Of a stretch of DNA of 64,000 bases, positions 19,455 to 29,771 are shown in pieces (the first letter of the stretch is position 1; every line of letters starts with the position of its first letter). Under the pieces are notes generated by a model. It did no database searches and was not told the DNA's origin. It saw only the letters and a program-made list of their open reading frames with translations. The stretch is from NCBI RefSeq assembly GCF_002252045.1, contig NZ_NEFF01000004.1:178475-242474 (forward strand), written 5' to 3'. The DNA comes from Ignatzschineria sp. F8392 (GTDB lineage Bacteria; Pseudomonadota; Gammaproteobacteria; Cardiobacteriales; Wohlfahrtiimonadaceae). Both the position numbers and the translations under genes were made by a program.

Positions 19455-20894
19455 ATGCCTGAGAGTATCGGCACCCCACAAACCCCGCTTTTTCAAGGGG
19501 CTTTCTTTGAAAACTTCTTAGCGATCTCCCGCTATGAGACGATCATCGGTCTACTGATATTAGCGATCGCCTTTTGGATTATCTACCGTCTACAGAAGCG
19601 TAAATCAAGCTTCTTTATGCGCATGTCTGTTGGGCTCATCTTTGGCGCCCTCATTGGTTTAGGAATTCAGGCATGGCAAGGCTTTCCCGATCAAGCCAAT
19701 ATTGTCTTAAAAGAGACGGCAACATGGTATGGACTCTTTGGTCGGACCTTTATCGCCTTTATTCGTATGCTCGTTATTCCGCTTGTTTTTGTCTCCATTG
19801 TTAAGGTGATTTTAGATTTTGGTGGAGATCAGCGCCTGACAAAAGTGGCGCGTCGCGGAATATTCTGGCTGCTCTTTACAACAGGTATTGCAGCCCTACT
19901 AGGGATCTTTATCGCCAATATTATGAATTTAGGTTATGGCGATGCATTAGTTGAGACGGCGGCAAAAGAGCGTGAATATACCACTTTGGTTGATACTTTT
20001 GTCAATCTTGTACCCAATAATATTATCTCGGCAATGAATAATAACAATATCATTGGGCTTGTGATCTTCTCGGCGCTAGTGGGAGTTGCAGCTAATCGTA
20101 TGCGCCCGAAAGCGGTTGAAGCGATCGCAATTTTCCAAAAATTGATCGATGCACTTCATAAAATCGTTATGAGCATCACCATGACTATTATTAAATATAT
20201 GCCCTACGCAATTATCGCACTACTTGCCGGTACTATTATGACAAATGGTATTCCTGCCGTGATCAAGGTTTCAAGCTTTGTTATTGCGATCTATGTTGCG
20301 ACATTTATTATGATTATGATTCATCTCTTAATCGTTGCCGGCCATGGTCTCTCCCCATTAATGTTTCTCCGTAAATCACGCGATACATTAGTGATGGCTT
20401 TCTCTAGCCGCTCATCTGTAGGAACACTACCCCTTGCAATCTCCACTCTGACAGAGCGAATGGGGGTTTCTGGTAGTACCGCAAACTTAATCCCCTCCCT
20501 TGGAACAACAATGGGGATGAATGGTTGTGCCGGCTTCTTCCCTGCACTATTAGTGATGATGGTAGCGCATATGGTAGGTATTGAGACAGATCTTCAATTC
20601 TATATCATGTTATTGATTGTGATCGTCATTGGATCGATCGGGATTGCCGGCGTCCCAGGAACGGCAACGATTGCTGCAACCATTGCTCTCTCAGGGATGG
20701 GAATGGGAGAATATTTCCCCTTAATCGGTATGGTGCTTGCTATCGACCCTATGATCGATATGGGTAGAACAATGACCAATATCTCAGGTGCGCTAACCGC
20801 TTCAGTAGTGACCGATAAGGAGTTAGGATTACTCAATCAGGAGCGATTCCAAGATCCTAATGCCTTTTTAGAAAGTGGTGAGCAAGCATCATAA
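19455..20894 (+). CDS. DAACS-family symporter, L-cystine transporter (TcyP) type
   Basis: 479 residues with about nine membrane segments of the dicarboxylate/amino acid:cation symporter family. The extended N-terminal part and the segments RTFIAFIRMLVIPLVFVSIVKV, FSSRSSVGTLPLAIST (serine-rich hairpin HP1) and IGIAGVPGTATIAATIALSGMG (HP2) fit TcyP/YdjN cystine symporters better than GltP. AFxSRSS and the DPMIDMGRTMTNI motif in the last helix, which bind substrate and cation, are intact. Substrate assignment is inference. RBS GAAGGAG precedes the ATG, and a strong terminator follows at 21012-21062. Confidence 0.8.
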   Translation: MPESIGTPQTPLFQGAFFENFLAISRYETIIGLLILAIAFWIIYRLQKRKSSFFMRMSVGLIFGALIGLGIQAWQGFPDQANIVLKETATWYGLFGRTFIAFIRMLVIPLVFVSIVKVILDFGGDQRLTKVARRGIFWLLFTTGIAALLGIFIANIMNLGYGDALVETAAKEREYTTLVDTFVNLVPNNIISAMNNNNIIGLVIFSALVGVAANRMRPKAVEAIAIFQKLIDALHKIVMSITMTIIKYMPYAIIALLAGTIMTNGIPAVIKVSSFVIAIYVATFIMIMIHLLIVAGHGLSPLMFLRKSRDTLVMAFSSRSSVGTLPLAISTLTERMGVSGSTANLIPSLGTTMGMNGCAGFFPALLVMMVAHMVGIETDLQFYIMLLIVIVIGSIGIAGVPGTATIAATIALSGMGMGEYFPLIGMVLAIDPMIDMGRTMTNISGALTASVVTDKELGLLNQERFQDPNAFLESGEQAS

Positions 20895-21295
20895 CCTACA
20901 GAAGATCGTCTGATTATTTTGATCTATTCGAACTATTCGATCGATTCAATCATTAAGAATTCAGGTAGATCTCAATGATCTCAACGATCTCAACCATCAG
21001 CTCAAATCAGTAAAAGCGCTAGATTTTCAAGCAGAATATGCTAAAGATTCTAGCGCTTTTTTATATCCACTCTTTTATACACTCTTTTATATAAGATCGG
21101 CTATAGCTTCTTTTTATAAAATGACTAAAATAGAGGCAGATTTAGAGAGACTCCTAAGAAAAGATCTCCATCAAAGAACTTAAATAGAGGGCTAAAGAGA
21201 GATATCAAAAGCAAACCTCTATCAGACAGAGTATCTAAGAAGCATCTATCAATAAACTGATCCTATTACGTCACACTCTTTAGGAGCTAAAACTT
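20895..21295. other. Intergenic region with terminator
   Basis: 401 bp. Apart from the terminator at 21012-21062 it holds short AGAGAG-rich sequence and nothing else that I can identify. Confidence 0.45.
21012..21062 (+). terminator. Rho-independent terminator after the symporter gene
   Basis: AAAAGCGCTAGA pairs with TCTAGCGCTTTT, with a long loop and a T run. The palindromic arms are 12 bp, so it may also work on the minus strand. Confidence 0.85.
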
Positions 21296-22027
21296 ATGCG
21301 CCGCAAAAAACGTGAACAACGCGAACCCTTCAATTGGTTATTTGTTATTACCATCTCCTTTATTGTAATGACTTGGTTAATCGCAATCTATCTAACACTT
21401 AAGAGCCCTAACAATGAGAGTATCTTTTTCGATGCGATTGTGGCGCTCTTTACCGGCGTTGCTTTTACCGGCGTCCTCTACTCTCTCCACCTACAGCGGG
21501 AGGACTTACAACTCAATCGCGAAGAGTTAGCTATTAATCGTGAGGAACTAGGGAGAACGCGAGAGGAGATGCGGGAACAGAAAGAGGAAGCGAAAAGGCA
21601 GCTCTTTAACCAACACTTTCAGATGATGTTGCTCACCTTTTCCCGAAAAGTTGATCTTTTATCAGAACATTATCTGACTGAAGAGTATCTTGCGGATCTA
21701 AATCTTACCGCCCCAAAAGAGCGAATTATTCTCTCTGAAACGCAATTTATTGAGAAGTTTACCCCCGAGCGACTCAATGCCATTAAAGTCTTTAATGATC
21801 TTCTCTACTACTATGATCAACATTATAGTTTTGATGATAAAGAGCACTCGCCGGCACTCTATCTTCTCACCCTTTCGGTAACAGCAGAGCTCGCTTCGCT
21901 TCTACGGGTTATCAACTGCCTTAAACTAGAAGATGAAAACTTTGCCTATCTTCAGCCACTTATTAAAAAATCGATGGAGAGCGCGATCTTTCTAGCACAA
22001 AAATATCGCGTAATCTCTTTTTCTTAA
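21296..22027 (+). CDS. Uncharacterised membrane-anchored coiled-coil protein
   Basis: 243 residues. Two membrane segments near the N-terminus (about 14-37 and 45-65) are followed by a heptad-rich Glu/Arg coiled coil (QREDLQLNREELAINREEL, about 68-105) and a soluble helical domain. This architecture (two helices, FTGVAFTGVLYSLHLQREEL-like stretch, coiled coil) resembles the N-terminal part of proteins annotated as putative phage abortive-infection proteins. The rest does not allow a firm assignment, so no function is claimed. TAGGAG precedes the ATG. Stands alone. Confidence 0.7.
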   Translation: MRRKKREQREPFNWLFVITISFIVMTWLIAIYLTLKSPNNESIFFDAIVALFTGVAFTGVLYSLHLQREDLQLNREELAINREELGRTREEMREQKEEAKRQLFNQHFQMMLLTFSRKVDLLSEHYLTEEYLADLNLTAPKERIILSETQFIEKFTPERLNAIKVFNDLLYYYDQHYSFDDKEHSPALYLLTLSVTAELASLLRVINCLKLEDENFAYLQPLIKKSMESAIFLAQKYRVISFS

Positions 22028-22036
22028 AAAGAGTTC

Positions 22037-22061
22037 TTAAAAAGAGCTCTTCGGCGCTCTT
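22037..22061 (-). terminator. Possible terminator of the minus-strand lipoprotein gene
   Basis: On the minus strand AAGAGC pairs with GCTCTT followed by TTT, directly at the stop codon of the lipoprotein gene. Short stem, so only moderate support. Confidence 0.4.
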
Positions 22062-22584
22062 AGCGCCGCTGATCCCGATAATTGAGGATCTCATGGCGCG
22101 CAAAATGGCAGACTGGCAAAACATCATAATGATCTGTTTCACAGATCAAGGGCGTTGTATAAGGAAGAAGATGATATCCTCGCGATACCATACAGACCTC
22201 AACCGTCGCTCTGCCATGAATAACCTGAATGGGATCTCTTCCCCCCATTCGTTCACTAATTCCTGACTCAATCGCATTTGCCGCATCTAAACACTCTACA
22301 AAGTCCCGGGTTCGTAATGCTGAAGCTTCGGGAGTGAGGTGGATCTCCTCTCTGTTACTTCCCTTTTGCCAAACTTTCTCTTGATACCATCCTTCCGTTT
22401 GATAGAGCTTCTCACGCTCTTTAGCATCGAGTTTCGCCTCTTCAAGGATTATTGATCGATAATGATCCATCGCCTCATTTTGAGAATGCATCACAGAGCT
22501 ACATCCCGTCAACAGCAGTGTGCAAGCAATTAATAGTCGGCGAAAGCGCTTAACTCGCCCCTCTCCTCTCTCTTCTCTATTCAT
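22060..22584 (-). CDS. Hypothetical lipoprotein
   Basis: 174 residues with a basic N-terminus, a hydrophobic stretch LLIACTLLL and a lipobox LTGC, so it should be processed by signal peptidase II and lipid-anchored. The mature part is soluble, with four further cysteines in the second half (ECLDAAN, VCMVSRG, ICETDH, VCHFARH) that could form disulfides. No family recognised. AAGGA lies about 10 nt before the ATG. Convergent with the preceding gene. Confidence 0.65.
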   Translation of the reverse strand: MNREERGEGRVKRFRRLLIACTLLLTGCSSVMHSQNEAMDHYRSIILEEAKLDAKEREKLYQTEGWYQEKVWQKGSNREEIHLTPEASALRTRDFVECLDAANAIESGISERMGGRDPIQVIHGRATVEVCMVSRGYHLLPYTTPLICETDHYDVLPVCHFARHEILNYRDQRR

Positions 22585-22977
22585 CTATCTCAATTCCTTC
22601 TCTCGATATAAGATCGATATAACATCATTAGGAGATAATATCATCTGTTATCATCAGCGGTCATTAGTCACGATTATTGACTATCGATCCATTGCTATTA
22701 TCGATACATTACTATCGATTATTACCATCGACTATGCCTCCGCGCCATTAGCGCCCTCTATCATATCACTACTCCCATCAAGCTCATCGAAGTTCATCGA
22801 AGCCTCTTATCATCTCACGCTATTACTTACCTGAATTACTTACCTGAGCTTGTTAAAGTAATGGGAATAGAGCGCTAATCTTCTCAACGGGTAGGAGAAC
22901 TGATATTACTTTGGAAGCCATACCATTTTTCGTATATAATATGGGGTTAATTTTCACTCTTCATGAAGGATATACAA
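22585..22977. other. Intergenic region upstream of serS
   Basis: 393 bp, rich in TATCGAT/ATTATCG short motifs on both strands. It contains the serS promoter at its right end. No T-box or other leader structure recognised. Confidence 0.5.
22911..22940 (+). promoter_or_regulatory. sigma70-type promoter of serS
   Basis: TTGGAA at 22911-22916 and a perfect TATAAT at 22935-22940, 18 bp apart, with the start codon 37 bp downstream of the -10 box. Confidence 0.65.
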
Positions 22978-24246
22978 GTGATTGATCCACGCTTATTAAG
23001 ACAGAATTTAGATGATGTTGTTACTCTACTTGCAAAACGTGGCTACAACTTAGACACGGAGCAATTCAATAAACTTGAAGAGAGTCGTCGCACATTGCAG
23101 ATCTCACTTCAAGAACTACAAAATGAGCGCAATAAACGCTCAAAAGAGATCGGTATCGCAAAATCGAAAGGGGAAGATGCCTCTGAGATCTTGGCTTCTG
23201 TAGCGGATTTAGGTAATCAACTCTCGAAAATTGAGGCTGAACTCAATGTTGTCAGCGAAGAGTTAGAAAAGATTTTCCTCGATATGCCCAATCTTCCACA
23301 CAATGATGTGCCGGTCGGTAAAGATGAGGATGATAATGTTGAAATTAAACGCTGGGGAACGCCTCGTGAATTTGATTTTGAGCCGAAAGACCATGTCGCT
23401 TTAGGGGAATCTTTAGGAATGGATTTTGAAGCAGCGGCTAAAATTAGTGGCTCACGCTTTGTTGTTCTTAAATCAAATATGGCAAAACTTCACCGCGCAT
23501 TAGCGCAATTTATGCTCGATACACATACTGAAGAGCATAACTATATGGAGGTGAATGTCCCTGTTGTCGTCAATCAAAAGAGTCTTTATGGTACGGCACA
23601 ATTACCAAAATTTTCTGAAGATCTCTTTAAGTTAGAAGATGAGCGCAATTTCTATCTTATCCCAACGGCTGAGGTTCCTCTCTCAAATCTAGCGCAAGAT
23701 ATGATCTTAGAAGAGAGTGCGCTTCCGACGCAATTAGTAGCACATAGTAACTGTTTCCGTTCTGAGGCGGGAAGTTATGGTAGAGATACACGCGGCATGA
23801 TTCGCCAACATCAATTTGAGAAGGTTGAATTGGTTCACTTCACAAAACCAGAAGATTCTTACGATGCATTAGAACGTCTTGTTCGCCATGCTGAGGTGAT
23901 CTTAGAGAAATTAGAACTCCCCTACCGCCGCGTCGTCCTTTGTACCGGAGATATGGGTTTTTCTGCGGCAAAAACTTATGATTTAGAAGTTTGGTTGCCG
24001 GGACAACAGAAATATCGTGAGATCTCTTCCTGCTCAAACTGTGAAGATTTCCAAGCGCGTCGTCTAAAAGCGCGCTTCCGCAATAGCGAAAGTGGCAAAC
24101 CTGAGTTAATCCATACACTTAATGGCTCCGGTCTTGCGGTTGGACGTACATTAGTAGCGGTATTAGAGAATTACCAAGAAGCAGATGGTCGTATTCGCAT
24201 CCCTGAAGTACTTAAACCCTATATGCAAAATAGAGAGTATCTATAA
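22978..24246 (+). CDS. serS: Seryl-tRNA synthetase
   Basis: 422 residues from GTG 22978. It charges tRNA-Ser (and tRNA-Sec) with serine in the cytoplasm. The N-terminal coiled-coil arm that reads the tRNA long arm spans about residues 25-105. The class II core has motif 2 ([23 protein letters not shown]) and motif 3 ([19 protein letters not shown]). The frame also opens at ATG 22963, but AAGGA at 22966-22970 gives proper spacing to the GTG, and family members begin M-(I/L)-D-P-x-L-L-R as here. Confidence 0.96.
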   Translation: MIDPRLLRQNLDDVVTLLAKRGYNLDTEQFNKLEESRRTLQISLQELQNERNKRSKEIGIAKSKGEDASEILASVADLGNQLSKIEAELNVVSEELEKIFLDMPNLPHNDVPVGKDEDDNVEIKRWGTPREFDFEPKDHVALGESLGMDFEAAAKISGSRFVVLKSNMAKLHRALAQFMLDTHTEEHNYMEVNVPVVVNQKSLYGTAQLPKFSEDLFKLEDERNFYLIPTAEVPLSNLAQDMILEESALPTQLVAHSNCFRSEAGSYGRDTRGMIRQHQFEKVELVHFTKPEDSYDALERLVRHAEVILEKLELPYRRVVLCTGDMGFSAAKTYDLEVWLPGQQKYREISSCSNCEDFQARRLKARFRNSESGKPELIHTLNGSGLAVGRTLVAVLENYQEADGRIRIPEVLKPYMQNREYL

Positions 24247-24477
24247 CTACAATCGGATACAATCTATCTTCATCTACCATCTATTTATATATGATATATA
24301 TGATAGCTTCTTACCTCCTCTACGATCGATCTCTAATAGATCGTGAAGAGATCACAAATAGAATTCTAATGGTTATCTGATCGATATCTATAATGTGAGA
24401 TCTATAATCCGAGATCTACCACCCTATTTTTCTATCGTAGAGTGAGTAGAGAAGCTATAATGATTAGCCCATAATAA

Positions 24478-24747
<270 letters not shown>

Positions 24748-24788
24748 TAGGATTTCCTCCACGATCTAACCTTGCTGAGAAGTAATAT

Positions 24789-26102
24789 ATGAAATTGAAG
24801 CGCATATTATTAGCCGTTGGTTTCCTCGTATCCTCTGCATACGCCCAAAAGTATGTTGAGTACCAAAAGCCCAAAGCGGGTGATGATGTTATTGGTGAGC
24901 TCGTCTATGTCACCCCTAAAAAACATGAGTCACTTGTGGATCTTACGATTCGTCATGAGATGGGTTACGATGAGTTGCGCTGGGCAAATCCCGGGATTAA
25001 TGCCTGGATGCTCAATGAGAACCAACCCCTTGTACTGCCCACCCAATTTATCTTACCAGAAGGTAAACGTTCGGGAATTGTCTCCAATATTCCTGAAATG
25101 CGAACCTATTACTTCTTAGAAGGTTCAGATAAGGTCTATGTCTACCCCGTAGGCGTTGGTCGGATGGATTGGAAAACACCATTAGGCTCCTGGTCGATTA
25201 CCCGTAAACAGGAGAATCCCGCATGGTATCCACCAGAATCAATTCGTAGAGAGCATGTCGAGATGGGGCGTGGCACTCTTCCTAGTGTTGTTCCGGCAGG
25301 CCCAGACAATCCCTTAGGGACTCGCGTTTTACGCCTTGCCCTTCCTAGCTATCTGCTCCATGGAACCAATGATGAAACCGGTATCGGTATGCGTGTTACC
25401 CATGGCTGTATGCGTTTCTATCCACAACATATCGAGCATCTTTACGATATGGTTCCCACCAATACCATGGTCACCTTCCTCAATCAGCCGGTGAAATATG
25501 GCTTTTCGGGCAATGATATTATGATCGAGGTTCATCCTCCTTTAGAGGAAGATAATCTCTCGGTTCCCGCCCTTAAAGAGCAGGCACTCAAGCAGCTTGC
25601 TGAGTTTATCAAACCCTATCCTAATGCATCGATCAACTACGATATGGTGAACTTAGCAGTTCAGCAACAGACCGGTATCCCCATTATCATCGGTGAGAAA
25701 GTCTCCCATATACCGACAAAATCACCTGCAAATATCGCTGGAACAAGCAGCTCTATTGAGCTGATGTCTAGCCCTGAGATGCCGGTGATAGAAGTTGCGC
25801 CACCAGTGGTGAGTAGCTTAGGAAGCGATGGTATCGGCACTCGTATCAATACAGAATATAGTAATGCGACACCCAACAGTACACTAAATAGTACACCAAG
25901 CAGCAATCCCCTCCAGCCAACAGCTGAAGAGCTTGCAAAAGAGCGTCGCGATGAGACTTATAAGCCAGAATCGACCCTCAAGATGAAAAAGAGAACGATC
26001 ATTCAAGAGAGTCGCTTAGGTGAGCCGACCATTGAGATGGAGGAGATTGTCTTTCCCCCTTCAGCAGAAGAGCGGCGCCAGCAAAATAACTCATTTCAAT
26101 AA
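24789..26102 (+). CDS. Periplasmic L,D-transpeptidase (YkuD domain) with LysM-like N-terminus
   Basis: 437 residues. A signal peptide (MKLKRILLAVGFLVSSAYA) precedes a LysM-like segment (SLVDLTIRHEMGYDELRWANPGIN, about 52-75). The YkuD catalytic domain spans about 95-230 with LHGTNDETGIGMRVTHGCMRF, which holds the catalytic His and Cys of the SHGC-type motif. The order matches the ErfK/YbiS/YcfS/YnhG group, which links Braun-type lipoprotein to peptidoglycan or forms 3-3 cross-links. A further 190 residues follow, rich in Pro, Ser and Asn then Glu and Arg, and I cannot assign them to a domain. Close to yfhL upstream. Confidence 0.88.
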   Translation: MKLKRILLAVGFLVSSAYAQKYVEYQKPKAGDDVIGELVYVTPKKHESLVDLTIRHEMGYDELRWANPGINAWMLNENQPLVLPTQFILPEGKRSGIVSNIPEMRTYYFLEGSDKVYVYPVGVGRMDWKTPLGSWSITRKQENPAWYPPESIRREHVEMGRGTLPSVVPAGPDNPLGTRVLRLALPSYLLHGTNDETGIGMRVTHGCMRFYPQHIEHLYDMVPTNTMVTFLNQPVKYGFSGNDIMIEVHPPLEEDNLSVPALKEQALKQLAEFIKPYPNASINYDMVNLAVQQQTGIPIIIGEKVSHIPTKSPANIAGTSSSIELMSSPEMPVIEVAPPVVSSLGSDGIGTRINTEYSNATPNSTLNSTPSSNPLQPTAEELAKERRDETYKPESTLKMKKRTIIQESRLGEPTIEMEEIVFPPSAEERRQQNNSFQ

Positions 26103-26237
26103 TGAAATAAGTGAATAGTAAAAGTATGACAGACGTCGCGAGACGTCATTATTAACAAGTCATTAATCATCCCTTGAAGGATTGAGCAGATGACTCACAA
26201 CTCATTTAAGCATATTAAGAATATTTAGGATAAAAGT

Positions 26238-27440
26238 ATGGCAACCATAGAAGAGAGTCTAGAGATTATTCAACGTGGTACTGATGAAGTGATCTCCATT
26301 GAAGATTTAACCGCTAAATTGAAAGAGAATCGTCAGCTCCGCATTAAAGTAGGATTTGACCCTACAGCTCCAGATCTACATCTCGGACATACCGTCGTTA
26401 TCAATAAGATGCGTCATTTTCAAGATCTCGGTCATGAAGTAAACTTTCTAATCGGTGACTTCACCGGCATGATCGGTGACCCTTCAGGCAAAGATGTTAC
26501 TCGTAAGCCGCTCACTCGTGAGCAGGTCTTAGCAAATGCTAAAACCTATGAAGAGCAGATCTTTAAAGTGCTCGATCCTAAGTTAACCAAAGTTGTCTTC
26601 AACTCCCAATGGTTAGGCGAGCTTGGTACAGCTGGCATGATTCAATTAGCATCACGCCACACAGTTGCGCGCATGTTAGAGCGTGATGACTTTGAAAAGC
26701 GTTATAAAGCTCAACAACCGATTGCGATTCATGAGTTTATCTACCCATTATTGCAAGGATATGACTCCGTTCATCTTCAGACGGATGTTGAGATCGGCGG
26801 GACAGACCAGAAGTTCAACCTCTTAATGGGGCGTGATCTTCAGCGTGCTTATGGAAATAGCAAACCACAATGTGCTATCACTATGCCACTTCTTGTAGGT
26901 CTTGATGGCGTCAATAAGATGTCTAAATCTCTCGGCAACTATGTCGGGGTTGATGAAGCGCCAGATGAACAATTTGGTAAATTGATGTCGATCTCAGATG
27001 ATCTTATGTGGAACTATTTCGAACTCCTAAGCTTCCGCTCAAATGCTGAGATCGAGCGTCTAAAAGCAGAAGTCGCTGCAGGACGTAACCCTCGCGATGT
27101 TAAGTTTGAACTCTGTGATGAATTGATCACCCGTTATCATAATGCCGAAGCAGCGGCTTCAGCACAGCGCAACTTTATTGAGCGATTCCAGAAAGGTAAT
27201 CTGCCTGAAAATATTGAAGAGAAAGTAGTCACTTCTACGGATGGTGTTATCGGTATTGCACAAGCAATGCGAGATGCTGGCCTTGTTAGCTCTAACTCTG
27301 AAGGGTTTAGAATGATTACTGAAGGAGCGGTTCGCATCAATCAAGAGCGTATCGAAGATAAAGGCTTAACGCTTGCTAAAGGGGATAATGTCATTATCCA
27401 AGTTGGTAAACGTCGTATTGCTAATGTGATTGTAAAATAG
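26238..27440 (+). CDS. tyrS: Tyrosyl-tRNA synthetase
   Basis: 400 residues. Class I core: the HIGH-like motif [11 protein letters not shown] near residue 47, [16 protein letters not shown], tyrosine-binding region [21 protein letters not shown] and the KMSKSLGN loop near 232. A C-terminal S4 RNA-binding domain spans about 340-400 ([15 protein letters not shown]). Length and the HLGH motif place it in the TyrRS subgroup common in many gammaproteobacteria outside the enterics. Monocistronic in appearance. Confidence 0.96.
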   Translation: MATIEESLEIIQRGTDEVISIEDLTAKLKENRQLRIKVGFDPTAPDLHLGHTVVINKMRHFQDLGHEVNFLIGDFTGMIGDPSGKDVTRKPLTREQVLANAKTYEEQIFKVLDPKLTKVVFNSQWLGELGTAGMIQLASRHTVARMLERDDFEKRYKAQQPIAIHEFIYPLLQGYDSVHLQTDVEIGGTDQKFNLLMGRDLQRAYGNSKPQCAITMPLLVGLDGVNKMSKSLGNYVGVDEAPDEQFGKLMSISDDLMWNYFELLSFRSNAEIERLKAEVAAGRNPRDVKFELCDELITRYHNAEAAASAQRNFIERFQKGNLPENIEEKVVTSTDGVIGIAQAMRDAGLVSSNSEGFRMITEGAVRINQERIEDKGLTLAKGDNVIIQVGKRRIANVIVK

Positions 27441-27703
27441 ATTAGCAAAAAGTTAGAAAAAAGTTAGAAGGACTCAGATAGAAGAAGCTCAGTTGAGTTA
27501 GGAGATCAATGTTACTCTTAATCGAAACTGGGCTCTTCTTTCGATCAGACTTGCTAGCGATTACCACTTGTAATCATCTCTCAATAGCGTCACAATAAGT
27601 CTTAAATAAGTTTTAAAGAAAGCTATTTCAAGCTAACTAACTACAAACATAATTACAAACACCTTATCAATCTACAATCGAACTGATCTTTGGAGAGTTA
27701 TAA

Positions 27704-28027
27704 ATGACATTTGTCGTCACAGATAATTGTATCTTATGTAAATATACCGACTGTGTAGAGGTATGTCCTGTTGACTGCTTCCATGAAGGCCCAAACTTTC
27801 TTGTAATCGATCCTGATGAGTGTATCGATTGCACACTTTGTGAACCTGAGTGCCCCGCTGGCGCGATCCTTGCAGATGATGATCTGAGTGAAGATCAGAT
27901 GGTCTTCCTAGAACTCAATGCGGAATTAGCACGTAAGTGGCCTGTTATTACAGAACAGAAACCGCCTCTTCCCGATGCAGAGAAGTGGGATGGTGTTCCT
28001 AATAAACTCCCCCATCTTGAAAAATAG
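27704..28027 (+). CDS. fdxA: Seven-iron ferredoxin FdxA
   Basis: A 107-residue ferredoxin with [3Fe-4S] and [4Fe-4S] clusters. [25 protein letters not shown] and [16 protein letters not shown] carry the expected cysteines, and the C-terminal extension (about 50 residues, ending near [13 protein letters not shown]) is typical of the FdxA family of proteobacteria. rsgA follows after 16 bp, so the two are probably one transcript. Confidence 0.92.
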   Translation: MTFVVTDNCILCKYTDCVEVCPVDCFHEGPNFLVIDPDECIDCTLCEPECPAGAILADDDLSEDQMVFLELNAELARKWPVITEQKPPLPDAEKWDGVPNKLPHLEK

Positions 28028-28043
28028 AGAGCGATAATAAAAG

Positions 28044-29036
28044 ATGAGCCGCCGCCTTACGAATCAACAAAAAAGGGTGATTGAAGCGCGTCAACAAGCG
28101 CTTCTCTCTAATGAAGAGCTACAAAATGCAACGCCCGGTCGGGTGATTGCACAACATGGTCAACATGTGACACTCGAAGATGGCGAGCTAAATCTCCATA
28201 AAGCAGCTGTCAGACAGAGCCTTGGAACCATTGTTTGTGGGGATTATGTCTACTATCAATTAGAGCAGAGTGAACCGGTTGTGATCGCTCGTCTACCACG
28301 AGAAAACCACTTCTCACGGATCGCTTTTGGCGGGGCTGAAAAGATTTTAGCCGCTAATATTGATCAACTCTATATTGTGATCGCCCCTAAACCTGAGCCA
28401 AGCCCTTCACTGATCGATCGATATCTGATCGCTGCCTACTACTTCGGCATTGAAGTCTCCTTTATTCTCAATAAGATCGACCAAATTGATAATTCTATCG
28501 ATCTCTCCTTCTTAGAGGATTACCGCAAGCTCTCTATTCCTATTTTTGAGACCTCTATCTACCAGCCCGAATTGATCACTCAATTAGAAGAGGAGTTAGA
28601 GGGGAAAACATCGATCTTTGTCGGCCAATCTGGCGTCGGTAAATCTTCACTGACAAATCACCTCATCCCCTCTTTAGCGCTACAAACACAAAAAATTAAT
28701 GCCTCCACGGGATTAGGGAATCACACAACGTCAACAACCACCCTCTACCATCTGCCGATGACAGAGAGCTATCTTATCGATTCTCCCGGCGTTCGTAGTT
28801 TCAATATAGAACATCTCCCACTCGCTGCAATTGATGAAGGCTTTCCTGAGCTAAAAGCGATTACAACACCCTGCCGTTTTAGTAACTGCAGCCATACCGA
28901 TGATCCCGGTTGCCGTTATCAAGATGCGATTCATGAAGGATTGATCTCTCCGCGACGTTTAGAGAGTTATCTTCAAATTCGCACAAGTATTGCGGAGATG
29001 CAAGAGCGACAAAGTCGTGGGAAAAGACGTCGTTAG
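28044..29036 (+). CDS. rsgA: Small ribosomal subunit biogenesis GTPase RsgA
   Basis: 330 residues. An OB-fold domain (about 35-100) is followed by a circularly permuted GTPase domain in which G4 (ILNKIDQID) comes before G1 (GQSGVGKSSLTN, about 196) and G3 (DSPGV). The C-terminal zinc knuckle is CRFSNCSHTDDPGC. It checks late maturation of the 30S subunit by releasing assembly factors near the decoding centre. Just downstream of fdxA. The stop overlaps the convergent flavin reductase-like gene by 4 bp. Confidence 0.95.
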   Translation: MSRRLTNQQKRVIEARQQALLSNEELQNATPGRVIAQHGQHVTLEDGELNLHKAAVRQSLGTIVCGDYVYYQLEQSEPVVIARLPRENHFSRIAFGGAEKILAANIDQLYIVIAPKPEPSPSLIDRYLIAAYYFGIEVSFILNKIDQIDNSIDLSFLEDYRKLSIPIFETSIYQPELITQLEEELEGKTSIFVGQSGVGKSSLTNHLIPSLALQTQKINASTGLGNHTTSTTTLYHLPMTESYLIDSPGVRSFNIEHLPLAAIDEGFPELKAITTPCRFSNCSHTDDPGCRYQDAIHEGLISPRRLESYLQIRTSIAEMQERQSRGKRRR

Positions 29037-29653
29037 CGCGTTTCAGAGTCAGGACGCAACATCTCAAAGAGATTATCCGGCTCACTATACCACCCTCTAC
29101 CATGCATTCTGGCGACTAGATTTAACTTCGTTGCATCTACGTAGCCGGCATCAGCATCTATTAAAGCTTCGTCAATCAAGTGAAGCATCACCACTTCGCC
29201 GAGAATAACTGCTTGATTCTCCCCCGTGGGGATCTCTTGATAGAGTCGACACTCCATCTTAACAGGTGAAGTTGCGATCAGCGGGATAGGAAGGAGATCT
29301 CCGGCTATTACTTCAATTTGATGCTCTTTGAGCTCATCAACGCTTGCATCATAATCTCTACTAGTTAAATTCATCAGCTCAGCATCCTCTCTATTGACCA
29401 GATTGATGCCAAAAATTTTTTGTTCACGAATATTACGCAATGTGTCTTTAGCGCCACCATCTGCCGAATGTTGAATCCCGAGTGCGACAATCGGTGGTTC
29501 GCTCCCCATCATATTGAAGAAACTAAAAGGAGCGGCATTAGATATACCCATTTGATCAACTGTTGTCACCCAAGCAATCGGCCTCGGGACAATCGTAGAG
29601 GCTAAAAGTTTATAGATCAACTGAGGATCTCTATTTTGAAAATGATATTTCAT
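29033..29653 (-). CDS. Flavin reductase-like (FMN-binding split-barrel) protein
   Basis: 206 residues. The N-terminal YKLLASTIVPRPIAWVTTVD and NAAPFSFFNMMGSEPPIVALGI are the hallmark FMN-binding segments of the flavin reductase-like domain (DIM6/NTAB type). The family includes NAD(P)H:flavin oxidoreductases and proteins of unknown substrate, so only the fold-level assignment is firm. It lies downstream of thiD on the same strand with a 118-bp gap; co-transcription is possible but not shown. Confidence 0.82.
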   Translation of the reverse strand: MKYHFQNRDPQLIYKLLASTIVPRPIAWVTTVDQMGISNAAPFSFFNMMGSEPPIVALGIQHSADGGAKDTLRNIREQKIFGINLVNREDAELMNLTSRDYDASVDELKEHQIEVIAGDLLPIPLIATSPVKMECRLYQEIPTGENQAVILGEVVMLHLIDEALIDADAGYVDATKLNLVARMHGRGWYSEPDNLFEMLRPDSETR

Positions 29654-29771
29654 CTCTACCGCCCACCTTTTATCTCACCACTCACACTAATAGAGGCCGC
29701 TGCATAAAACAACATCTTATGACGCAACATATTATGACGCTTTATCGCACACCTTATGATACCTTTCGAAA

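Noticed and set aside
22520..22834. A 104-codon plus-strand frame
   Set aside because: Starts inside the lipoprotein gene on the other strand, low-complexity Ile/Ser-rich composition, no RBS.
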